NCBI GenBank assembly: GCA_002839125.1
Contig: PGXI01000004.1
Span: 1 to 26,772 of the forward strand
Source: Tenericutes bacterium HGW-Tenericutes-5
Lineage (GTDB): Bacteria > Bacillota_I > Bacilli_A > Izemoplasmatales > Hujiaoplasmataceae
DNA: 26,772 nucleotides
Direction of reading: 5' to 3'
Shown here: piece after piece, positions 7,461 to 13,724 of the stretch
Position numbering within the stretch: position 1 is the first letter of the stretch
How the letters are laid out: each line of letters begins with the position of its first letter
Position numbers and translations under genes: made by a program
The notes under the pieces: model-generated
The model's input: the letters and a program-made list of their open reading frames with translations, nothing else
Told to the model about the DNA's origin: nothing
The model's database searches: none

Positions 7461-7894
7461 TTTGTATCTCCTTCAAAGATTTTTAGATACTCTCCATATC
7501 CTTTTTCTTCCATTTTTTCTTTCGGAATAAATTCTAATGATGCGGAGTTGATACAATACCTTAAACTTCCATTTGGCCCATCATCAAACACATGACCTAG
7601 ATGGCTATCAGCGTCTTTTGATCTTACTTCTGTTCTTATCATTCCAAATGAAAAATCAAATTTTGTTTTAACTACTTCATCTTTTATCGGTTTAGTGAAT
7701 GAAGGCCAGCCACAATGGGAGTTAAACTTTTCTTTGGAAGAAAACAGTACTTCTTTGGAAACTATATCAACGTATATTCCCTCTCTAAACTCCGCATCAT
7801 ATTCATTATCAAAAGGTTTTTCTGTACCTTTTTCTTGTGTCACATGATATTGTAGTTTTGTAAGTTTCTTTATATTTTCATCGTATTTTCCCAT
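7457..7894 (-). CDS. msrB: Peptide methionine (R)-S-oxide reductase
   Basis: A 145-residue MsrB, which repairs the R form of methionine sulfoxide in proteins using a catalytic cysteine. Seen: FREGIYVDI, HCGWPSFTKPI, MIRTEVRSKDADSHLGHVFDDGP and the active-site RYCINSASL (C114). C61, in HCGWPSF, is positioned as the likely resolving cysteine. The two CxxC pairs that bind structural zinc in many MsrB proteins are absent, so this is the zinc-free type. The length is normal. The start ATG lies 9 bases after the preceding dehydrogenase stop with only a weak ribosome site, suggesting coupled translation. The stop TGA overlaps the nitroreductase start. Confidence 0.95.
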   Translation of the reverse strand: MGKYDENIKKLTKLQYHVTQEKGTEKPFDNEYDAEFREGIYVDIVSKEVLFSSKEKFNSHCGWPSFTKPIKDEVVKTKFDFSFGMIRTEVRSKDADSHLGHVFDDGPNGSLRYCINSASLEFIPKEKMEEKGYGEYLKIFEGDTK

Positions 7895-7903
7895 TTTTCT
7901 ATA

Positions 7904-9007
7904 TTAAAAAGGTAGTTTCTTATCTAATCCAAGCATTTCATTTACTTTTATAATATCGTCTTTACATGCTTCATTTAGAGGAACTCCTTTTTCCTTTCTT
8001 TCCTGCCAAACCAAGTATTCTTTTTCTCCAGCAGTATAGATTTTTTCTTCTCCAGGTGCTTTTTCACTACTTCTAAGTTCTCTTAATATATCTCCAGCTG
8101 TTTTCTTAAAACTTTCTAATCCCATAAACGCTTCTGTATCAATTGCGATAAAGAAGTGCCCTAGATGATAAGGAGCTAGTTTCCCGGATTCATCTTTACC
8201 ACTCAACATTTTGAGAAAACTACCTGCTTGTAATGCAGCACTAAGGATTTCTACAACAGTTGCATAACCATATCCTTTATAACCAGCCAATTCTTCGCCA
8301 ATGCCGCCAAGAGGGGCTAAAGCAGCTTCATTATTTACAAGATCTTTTAAAATTTGTTTTGAATCGGTTTTCGCTAATCCGTCTCTACCAACAACCATAC
8401 CTTTAGGTGTATCTTTACCCGTTTTAGCGAAATATTCAATCTTTCCTCTTTGAGTTATGCTTGTTGCACAATCTAAAACAAAAGGAAAATCTTCGTCAGT
8501 CGGTATACCAAAAGTCAAAGGATTAGTCCCCAACATATTTTCAACTCCAAATGTCGGAGCTATAGATGGTCTAGCATTAGTTCCTGTAATTCCAATCATA
8601 CCGGCATTGCTAGCCATGGTAGCGTAATAACCTGCGATACCATAATGTGTTGAATTTCTAACTGCTACCATACCCATGCCATACTTTTTGGCTTTTTCTA
8701 TGGCTAATTTCATAGCTTTGTAACTGGCAACCATACCCATACCATCGTTTGCATCAAAGACAGCTGTTGTTGGAGTTTCTCTTAATACATCTATTTTTGT
8801 AACTGGTTTTTGAATTCCAGCATTAATTCTATCGATATAAATAGGTTTAAAGCGATTGACTCCATGACTCTCGATTCCTCTTCTATCGCTTTCCATTAAA
8901 ACATCTGCGCAAATTTTAGCGTCTTCTTCAGGAACCCCAATCTTTTTAAAAGCACTTATCATAAAATCTTCGATAAAATTCCAGCTTACATATGTTCTTT
9001 CTTCCAT
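7904..9007 (-). CDS. Ldh_2-family NAD(P)-dependent 2-hydroxyacid dehydrogenase (malate/L-lactate type)
   Basis: A 367-residue member of the malate/L-lactate dehydrogenase (Ldh_2) family, distinct from the classical Rossmann MDH/LDH enzymes. It oxidises 2-hydroxyacids such as malate, sulfolactate or ureidoglycolate with NAD(P). Diagnostic blocks: DRRGIESHGVNRF (SHG with H48), VRNSTHYGIAGYYA (likely catalytic H121), NARPSIAPTFGVENMLGTNP and DCATSITQRGKIE. The C-terminal part carries the expected EELAGYKGYGYA segment. The ATG at 9007 follows AGGAGA. It is the first gene of the four-gene minus-strand operon ending at 5413 and is driven by the extended -10 at 9051. The exact substrate cannot be set from sequence alone. 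Confidence 0.88.
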   Translation of the reverse strand: MEERTYVSWNFIEDFMISAFKKIGVPEEDAKICADVLMESDRRGIESHGVNRFKPIYIDRINAGIQKPVTKIDVLRETPTTAVFDANDGMGMVASYKAMKLAIEKAKKYGMGMVAVRNSTHYGIAGYYATMASNAGMIGITGTNARPSIAPTFGVENMLGTNPLTFGIPTDEDFPFVLDCATSITQRGKIEYFAKTGKDTPKGMVVGRDGLAKTDSKQILKDLVNNEAALAPLGGIGEELAGYKGYGYATVVEILSAALQAGSFLKMLSGKDESGKLAPYHLGHFFIAIDTEAFMGLESFKKTAGDILRELRSSEKAPGEEKIYTAGEKEYLVWQERKEKGVPLNEACKDDIIKVNEMLGLDKKLPF

Positions 9008-9050
9008 AATAATCTCTCCTATTTATTTACTTGCGTCTATATTTATTTAA

Positions 9051-9059
9051 ATTATACCA
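9051..9059 (-). promoter_or_regulatory. Extended -10 promoter of the 9007-5413 operon
   Basis: On the minus strand TGGTATAAT (TG at 9059-9058, TATAAT at 9056-9051), 43 bases before the ATG. The ten-base ATGGTATAAT is identical to the box before rplY at 13686-13695. There is no good -35 box. Confidence 0.55.
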
Positions 9060-9134
9060 TAAAAAATATTTTTATACACATTGACTAAATGACTATTCAA
9101 AGTTAAACAAATCTTTTATTATTTTATAATTACA

Positions 9135-9143
9135 TGTTATAAT
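9135..9143 (+). promoter_or_regulatory. Extended -10 promoter of the aminopeptidase gene
   Basis: TGTTATAAT (TG at 9135-9136, TATAAT at 9138-9143), followed by an AGAAAGGA ribosome site (9161-9168) and ATG at 9178. Confidence 0.55.
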
Positions 9144-9177
9144 TAACTTTAGAGTCAATTAGAAAGGATATAATAAA

Positions 9178-10413
9178 ATGCCAAAAGAAATTTTAGTTGA
9201 AAAATTAGCTAATTTAGCTGTAAAAATTGGTGCCAATGTTCAAAAAGACCAAATCGTTGTTGTGAACGCCCCGATTGAAGCGGCTGATATTGCTAGAAAA
9301 GTAGTAAAAAGTGCTTATGAGGCTGGAGCGAAAAAAGTAACAATTTTTTGGAGAGATGAAATATCTGGTCGTTATTCTTATGAATACGAAACTATTGAAA
9401 CCCTATCTGATATTCCTCAATATTCAATTGATAGAATGAGATACTTTGTTGATAATGGTGCTTGTGTTGTTTCAATTGTATCGCCTATACCTGGAGCAAA
9501 CAAAGGCGTTGATCCAAGCAAAATACAAGCAGCTGGTATAGCATCTTCTAAAGCGTTAGGTTTCTACCGCGAACACATGATGGGTAATCGTAGTCAATGG
9601 ACAATTATTGCTGCATCTAATCCAATCTGGGCTAAAAAAGTATTCCCTAACATGGATGAAGCTGAAGCTGATGAAGCTCTATGGCAAGCGATTTTTAATG
9701 CATCAAGAGTTAATGAAACCACTGATCCGATTGAAGAATGGAACAAACATAACAAATCATTAATCGATCACAATAAGATACTTAATGACTATCAATTTGA
9801 ATCTCTACATTTCACTAACTCACTAGGCACTGATTTAACAATCAAATTAGTAGATAATCATGTATGGTCTGGCGGTCAAGAAAAAGCAACAACTGGCGTA
9901 GTCTTTAATCCTAACATACCAACTGAAGAAAACTTTACTATGCCTCATAAATATGGTGTAAACGGTAAAGTAGTTGCTACAAAACCTTTAGATTATCAAG
10001 GAAATCTTATTGAAGATTTTTGGTTAGAGTTTAAAGATGGAAAAGTAGTGAATTATGATGCTAAGAAAGAAAAATCAACGCTTAAAAACCTTATAGAATT
10101 TGATGAAGGAAGTTCTTATCTTGGTGAAGTTGCTTTAATTAGTTACAACTCTCCTATATCACAAGCAAATATTCTTTTCTTTAATACTTTGTTTGATGAA
10201 AATGCATCTTGCCATTTAGCGCTAGGAAGAGCTTATCCAATGAACATCAAGGGCGGTACTTCAATGGATATTAAAGAATTAGAAAAATATGGTTATAACA
10301 ACTCAATGTCACACTCTGACTTCATGTTCGGTAGTGAAGACATGAATATTGTCGGCTTTAAAAAAGATGGTACAAAAGTTCAAATTTTCAAAGATGGAAA
10401 CTTCGTAATTTAA
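9178..10413 (+). CDS. M29-family metallo-aminopeptidase (AmpS/PepS type)
   Basis: A 411-residue cytoplasmic aminopeptidase of family M29, which trims N-terminal residues from peptides using two metal ions. All expected metal or active-site positions are visible in order: E250/E251 in IPTEEN, E317 in LGEVALI, H346 in ASCHLALG, Y353, then H379 and D381 in SHSDFMFG. Their mutual spacing matches the family as I recall it from S. aureus AmpS. The N-terminal domain has the typical ...EAADIARKVVKSAYEAGAKKV segment. Length (about 410) is standard. A good AGAAAGGA ribosome site precedes the ATG at 9178. The gene is monocistronic, divergent from the Ldh_2 operon, and ends at a strong hairpin at 10424. 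Confidence 0.95.
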   Translation: MPKEILVEKLANLAVKIGANVQKDQIVVVNAPIEAADIARKVVKSAYEAGAKKVTIFWRDEISGRYSYEYETIETLSDIPQYSIDRMRYFVDNGACVVSIVSPIPGANKGVDPSKIQAAGIASSKALGFYREHMMGNRSQWTIIAASNPIWAKKVFPNMDEAEADEALWQAIFNASRVNETTDPIEEWNKHNKSLIDHNKILNDYQFESLHFTNSLGTDLTIKLVDNHVWSGGQEKATTGVVFNPNIPTEENFTMPHKYGVNGKVVATKPLDYQGNLIEDFWLEFKDGKVVNYDAKKEKSTLKNLIEFDEGSSYLGEVALISYNSPISQANILFFNTLFDENASCHLALGRAYPMNIKGGTSMDIKELEKYGYNNSMSHSDFMFGSEDMNIVGFKKDGTKVQIFKDGNFVI

Positions 10414-10423
10414 TTTATAATTT

Positions 10424-10456
10424 AAAGACCGCTTAATTTAGCGGTCTTTTATTTTT
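10424..10456 (+). terminator. Intrinsic terminator of the M29 aminopeptidase gene
   Basis: Perfect stem AAAGACCGCT (10424-10433) with AGCGGTCTTT (10440-10449), loop TAATTT, then TTATTTTT. Confidence 0.9.
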
Positions 10457-10518
10457 GTTTAGCTGAATTCATCTCTTAAGAAAATAAATACAAAATTTTA
10501 ACTTTTACAAATATTATA

Positions 10519-10547
10519 TTGACATAATTAGCAAATTTTTCTATAAT
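10519..10547 (+). promoter_or_regulatory. Perfect-consensus sigma-70-type promoter for the AraC-family gene
   Basis: TTGACA (10519-10524), exactly 17 bases, TATAAT (10542-10547). All twelve consensus bases match. The ATG at 10567 is 19 bases past the -10 box, so the leader would be only about 12 bases and begins at the ribosome site. Confidence 0.85.
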
Positions 10548-10566
10548 TGTTAAGAAGGTGCAGAAA

Positions 10567-11745
10567 ATGAAAATAGAAAAAATTGCTTACAATATTTACT
10601 ACATGACTAACATCTCTTTCTCAATTTATGAAGATAATAAAAAAATTTACGAAACTAACTATCCCGTTTTGCCGGAAGTATTCGTAAACGATATTAATCT
10701 TCAAAAACAAACCATTGTAGAAAATCATAAAGATTCTAAAATCCTTAGAATCCAAGATAATTATGGTTTTGCTTTTCTATGCTTTTATTTATCTAACAAA
10801 AACATCCTTTTTGGTCCTTTTTTAATAAACGATGATTATGAGCACCATATTAATCAAAATATTTTACATTATCGATTTATAAATGAAGAAGCTAGAATGG
10901 TAGAGAATTTTTATAACACTTTAAAAATTCTTTCCGATCTCCAACAAAATATTATTACTAGTATTGTCTTAAGTCATGGAGACTTTGATCTTGACTCAAT
11001 AAAAATTTATAATGTACAACTTAAAAAGTTTAATAACATTAACTCTGATGAAGTTCCATTACAAAATTATAATGCTAAACATATTGAAAATAGCAATATT
11101 ATTGAAGAAACATTATTGAACATTGTAAGAAACGGCGATATTGAATCAGCGAATTCAATGGATTTTCAACAGTTATCTGCTCAACATTTAGTCTATCGAA
11201 ATAATTCATTTACAAATATGAAAACGAGTTTAATGATTTTTGATGCTTTATGTAATCGTGAAGCTATAAAAGCTGGAGTCGATCAAATTCTAGCTTACAA
11301 AATATCTAATAACCTAAAATTTCACATAAGTAAAATAAGCGTTTCAAGCGAGATTAGAACTGTAGCCCATAAAATACTTACAACCTATGCTAAAGCCGTT
11401 AAAGAATACACATTAGGCAACTATAGCAGCAATATTAGAAAAATTATCTTATATATCAGAAAGAATCTTACAAATAGAATATCACTTGATGATATTGCTA
11501 AAGAACTTTTCATAACCAAAGAACATCTATCAAGACTATTTAAAAAAGAAATGGGTTTGACTATTTCCGAATACATTATCAATACAAAAATTACTGAAGC
11601 TAAGACATTACTGAAACAAACCGATTACAATATTCTTGATATTGCTGTGTTGCTTAATTTTGCGAATAGTTCGCACTTCTCAAATTCTTTTAAGAAAGTA
11701 ACTGGCTTTTCACCTAGTGATTATCGAAAAACACCTAACGACTAA
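10567..11745 (+). CDS. AraC-family transcriptional regulator
   Basis: A 392-residue regulator. The C-terminal ~100 residues are a double helix-turn-helix AraC/XylS DNA-binding domain: IRKIILYIRKNL...ISLDDIAKELFITKEHLSRLFKKEMG, then DYNILDIAVLLNFANSSHFSNSFKKVTGFSPSDYRK. The N-terminal ~280 residues are a sensor-like part with a FLCFYL...FGPFLI segment, resembling input domains of large Firmicutes AraC regulators. It has no membrane helix and its ligand is unknown. An in-frame GTG at 10558 is part of the AAGAAGGTG ribosome site, so ATG 10567 is preferred. Its coding end forms a terminator hairpin, so the downstream nuclease is transcribed separately. Regulation of the nuclease or of itself is possible but only inferred from position. 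Confidence 0.9.
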   Translation: MKIEKIAYNIYYMTNISFSIYEDNKKIYETNYPVLPEVFVNDINLQKQTIVENHKDSKILRIQDNYGFAFLCFYLSNKNILFGPFLINDDYEHHINQNILHYRFINEEARMVENFYNTLKILSDLQQNIITSIVLSHGDFDLDSIKIYNVQLKKFNNINSDEVPLQNYNAKHIENSNIIEETLLNIVRNGDIESANSMDFQQLSAQHLVYRNNSFTNMKTSLMIFDALCNREAIKAGVDQILAYKISNNLKFHISKISVSSEIRTVAHKILTTYAKAVKEYTLGNYSSNIRKIILYIRKNLTNRISLDDIAKELFITKEHLSRLFKKEMGLTISEYIINTKITEAKTLLKQTDYNILDIAVLLNFANSSHFSNSFKKVTGFSPSDYRKTPND

Positions 11746-11759
11746 ATCGTTAGGTTTTT
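11734..11759 (+). terminator. Terminator built into the end of the AraC-family gene
   Basis: Stem CCTAACGA (11734-11741) with TCGTTAGG (11747-11754) and five T residues. The stop codon TAA (11743-11745) lies in the loop, so the hairpin's left arm encodes the last residues. Confidence 0.85.
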
Positions 11760-11773
11760 AATTACTGAAAGTA

Positions 11774-11782
11774 TGATAAAAT
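11774..11782 (+). promoter_or_regulatory. Likely extended -10 promoter of the endonuclease gene
   Basis: TGATAAAAT fits TGnTAnAAT (TG at 11774-11775, TAAAAT at 11777-11782), lying just after the AraC-gene terminator. An AAGGAG ribosome site (11803-11808) precedes the ATG at 11817. Confidence 0.4.
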
Positions 11783-11816
11783 ATAACTATAGTATATTTT
11801 ATAAGGAGTGTAAAAG

Positions 11817-12992
11817 ATGAAGAAGAAATTTAGGACTATTGTCGTTATAGCGGTGGTTATAGTAGCGATATTTGTTGCTGTAGATAATTATTTAGGAACA
11901 AAAATCGTAGCTAGACTTATTGACCACCAAGCTCCAATCATTAATACAGATCAATTAAGAGATAGGCATTTAATCGACCGAGATTATGACTATAGCGTTA
12001 TTTCCTGCACTGATAACTACGATGAGTTATGTGAAGTTGAAATATTGAATGCGATTGATGTAACTGTGTTAGGAGAACAAACTTTTAAGATTAAAGCTTC
12101 AGATGAGGCTGGAAATGTTTCCGAAATCAATTATACCGTTGAGATTATTGAGAACATTGATGGTTCAATGTATATACCTAGTGGTTATTACGATTCCATT
12201 GATGGTTTAGAAGGAGAACTATTAAAAGCGGCTTTAAACGATATTATAACCGGTCATACCGAATATCCATATACCGATGATGAAACCGATGTATGGGATC
12301 TGCTAAAAATAATTGATGAGGATCCAGATAATCCTGATAATGTACTATTATTCTACTCCGACCTATCATGGTATAAGGATTGTCAAGACACAACCACTCC
12401 ACCAGATTTCTGCGAAATGGAAGTTGAAGGCGAAATGGAAACAATCGAATGGAACCGAGAACATGTATGGTCAAAATCTAGAGGGGATTTCGAAATAAAA
12501 GAAGGAACTACTACTGTTTTAGCCATGGGAGCCCATACTGATTTACATCATTTGGTTCCTGAAGAAAGAACAATGAACTCAATCAAAAACAATCGAATGT
12601 TTGAGGATTGTAATGATGGTGATGATACTGCCGTAGAACATGTAGGTTATGGTAATTATACTTGTAACGAATGGGATTTTGAACCTCGTGACGAAGTTAA
12701 AGGTGATGTCGCTAGAATGTTATTTTATATGGCAATTCGTTATGAAGGCGAAGAGGGCGATATGGTTGATTTGGAATTAGTAAATAATCCTGATTCCGAT
12801 AGATTATCAAAACTACCTCTTTATGGAGATTTAGATGACTTATTAAGATGGCATGAAGAAGATCCAATTTCTGAACGAGAGATTCTTAGAAACCAAAAAA
12901 TCTATACTTATCAAAATAATCGTAATCCATTTATTGATATGCCGGATTTAGTCCCATTAATTTGGGGAAGACCCGAAGATTATATAAACTAA
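11817..12992 (+). CDS. Membrane-anchored or secreted endonuclease I-family nuclease with Ig-like domain
   Basis: A 391-residue protein. Residues 5-22 form one hydrophobic segment after a basic start, a signal peptide or anchor without an obvious cleavage site or lipobox. Residues about 38-112 resemble a bacterial Ig-like repeat, ending VLGEQTFKIKASDEAGN...YTVEI. The rest (about 120-391) is an endonuclease I (beta-beta-alpha metal) domain: WNREHVWSKSRGDF with probable catalytic H216, GAHTDLHHLVP (240-248), RTMNSIKNNRMF, EVKGDVARMLFYMAIRY and RNPFIDMP. Such enzymes cut DNA (and sometimes RNA) without sequence specificity outside the cytoplasm. All six cysteines form close pairs (C64/C72, C189/C199, C265/C283), consistent with disulfides. 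RNPFID is followed by Met, where His is common. It likely feeds on extracellular DNA; that role is inferred. Confidence 0.9.
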   Translation: MKKKFRTIVVIAVVIVAIFVAVDNYLGTKIVARLIDHQAPIINTDQLRDRHLIDRDYDYSVISCTDNYDELCEVEILNAIDVTVLGEQTFKIKASDEAGNVSEINYTVEIIENIDGSMYIPSGYYDSIDGLEGELLKAALNDIITGHTEYPYTDDETDVWDLLKIIDEDPDNPDNVLLFYSDLSWYKDCQDTTTPPDFCEMEVEGEMETIEWNREHVWSKSRGDFEIKEGTTTVLAMGAHTDLHHLVPEERTMNSIKNNRMFEDCNDGDDTAVEHVGYGNYTCNEWDFEPRDEVKGDVARMLFYMAIRYEGEEGDMVDLELVNNPDSDRLSKLPLYGDLDDLLRWHEEDPISEREILRNQKIYTYQNNRNPFIDMPDLVPLIWGRPEDYIN

Positions 12993-12995
12993 AAA

Positions 12996-13033
12996 AAAGC
13001 TAGTAAACATCATCGTTTACTAGCTTTATTTAT
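12996..13033. terminator. Bidirectional terminator between endonuclease and rplY
   Basis: Perfect 13-bp stem AAAGCTAGTAAAC (12996-13008) with GTTTACTAGCTTT (13015-13027), loop ATCATC, an A run on the left and a T-rich run on the right. It serves both convergent genes. Confidence 0.9.
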
Positions 13034-13038
13034 AGATA

Positions 13039-13653
13039 CTATTCTTTTTCTTTACCTTTTTCAGTGATAACTTCTACATCCATTGCGTCTTTAACTTCTT
13101 CAGGTTCTTCGTCTTCTTCTTCAACGTACTTAGTTTCACTAACGATTAAAACTGTCTTTTCACGTTCATCAAGAACTGTAATCCCTTCTGGGATAGTTAA
13201 TTCTTCTACAGTTACTGAGTCGCCAATTTTAAGGTTTGAAACATCTAAATCAATGTGATTGACTCCACTACCAATACCATACTCAACTTCAATACTATCA
13301 GTTACCAATTGAACGATAACTCCTAGTTTTTCAATTTTTTCTTTACCAATTAAATGAATAGGTAAATGAGAATGGATTAGGTCTCCTTCCATAACCTTCA
13401 ATAATTTTACATTAAGGAATAAATTATGGTTTAGGTGGTGTCTTTGTACATCTTTGATATATACATTATGTTTCTTTCTACCTAACTTTACTTCGAAAGT
13501 TTGTGTCAAACCGAAATTTTTAAAAGCTTCTTTAAATTCCTTTTCATCAATTTGAATCGCTTCCGGTTCAATAGTTTTCCCAAAAATAACTCCCGGTACT
13601 TTATTACTTTCTCTGACTGATTTCAATGATTCAGTTCGTTTTTCTAATTTCAT
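13039..13653 (-). CDS. rplY: Ribosomal protein L25 / general stress protein Ctc
   Basis: A 204-residue L25/TL5/Ctc protein, which binds 5S rRNA in the large ribosomal subunit. The N-terminal L25 domain has the typical start (KLEKR...KVPGVIFGK) and KDVQRHHLNHNLFLNV, matching the D-Q-hP...-H-D block. The C-terminal TL5 beta domain follows: GSGVNHIDLDVSNLKIGDSVTVEEL...EREKTVLIV. It ends in a highly acidic tail from about residue 176, as is common in the long Ctc form. An AAGGAGC ribosome site precedes the ATG at 13653, and ATGGTATAAT lies upstream at 13695-13686. It is probably its own transcription unit, although no strong terminator separates it from the upstream beta-glucosidase. Confidence 0.93.
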   Translation of the reverse strand: MKLEKRTESLKSVRESNKVPGVIFGKTIEPEAIQIDEKEFKEAFKNFGLTQTFEVKLGRKKHNVYIKDVQRHHLNHNLFLNVKLLKVMEGDLIHSHLPIHLIGKEKIEKLGVIVQLVTDSIEVEYGIGSGVNHIDLDVSNLKIGDSVTVEELTIPEGITVLDEREKTVLIVSETKYVEEEDEEPEEVKDAMDVEVITEKGKEKE

Positions 13654-13685
13654 AAATAAGCTCCTTTCAAATTTATATCATATCT

Positions 13686-13694
13686 ATTATACCA
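13686..13694 (-). promoter_or_regulatory. Extended -10 promoter of rplY
   Basis: On the minus strand TGGTATAAT (TG at 13694-13693, TATAAT at 13691-13686), 32 bases before the ATG. It is the same ten-base box (ATGGTATAAT) as at 9051-9060. Confidence 0.55.
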
Positions 13695-13724
13695 TATTAG
13701 GGTGTTTTTTTAAGTATGTAGTAC

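Noticed and set aside
7129..7530. 133-codon open frame on the plus strand across the nitroreductase/msrB junction
   Set aside because: It lies antisense to two confident genes and its translation has no recognisable features.
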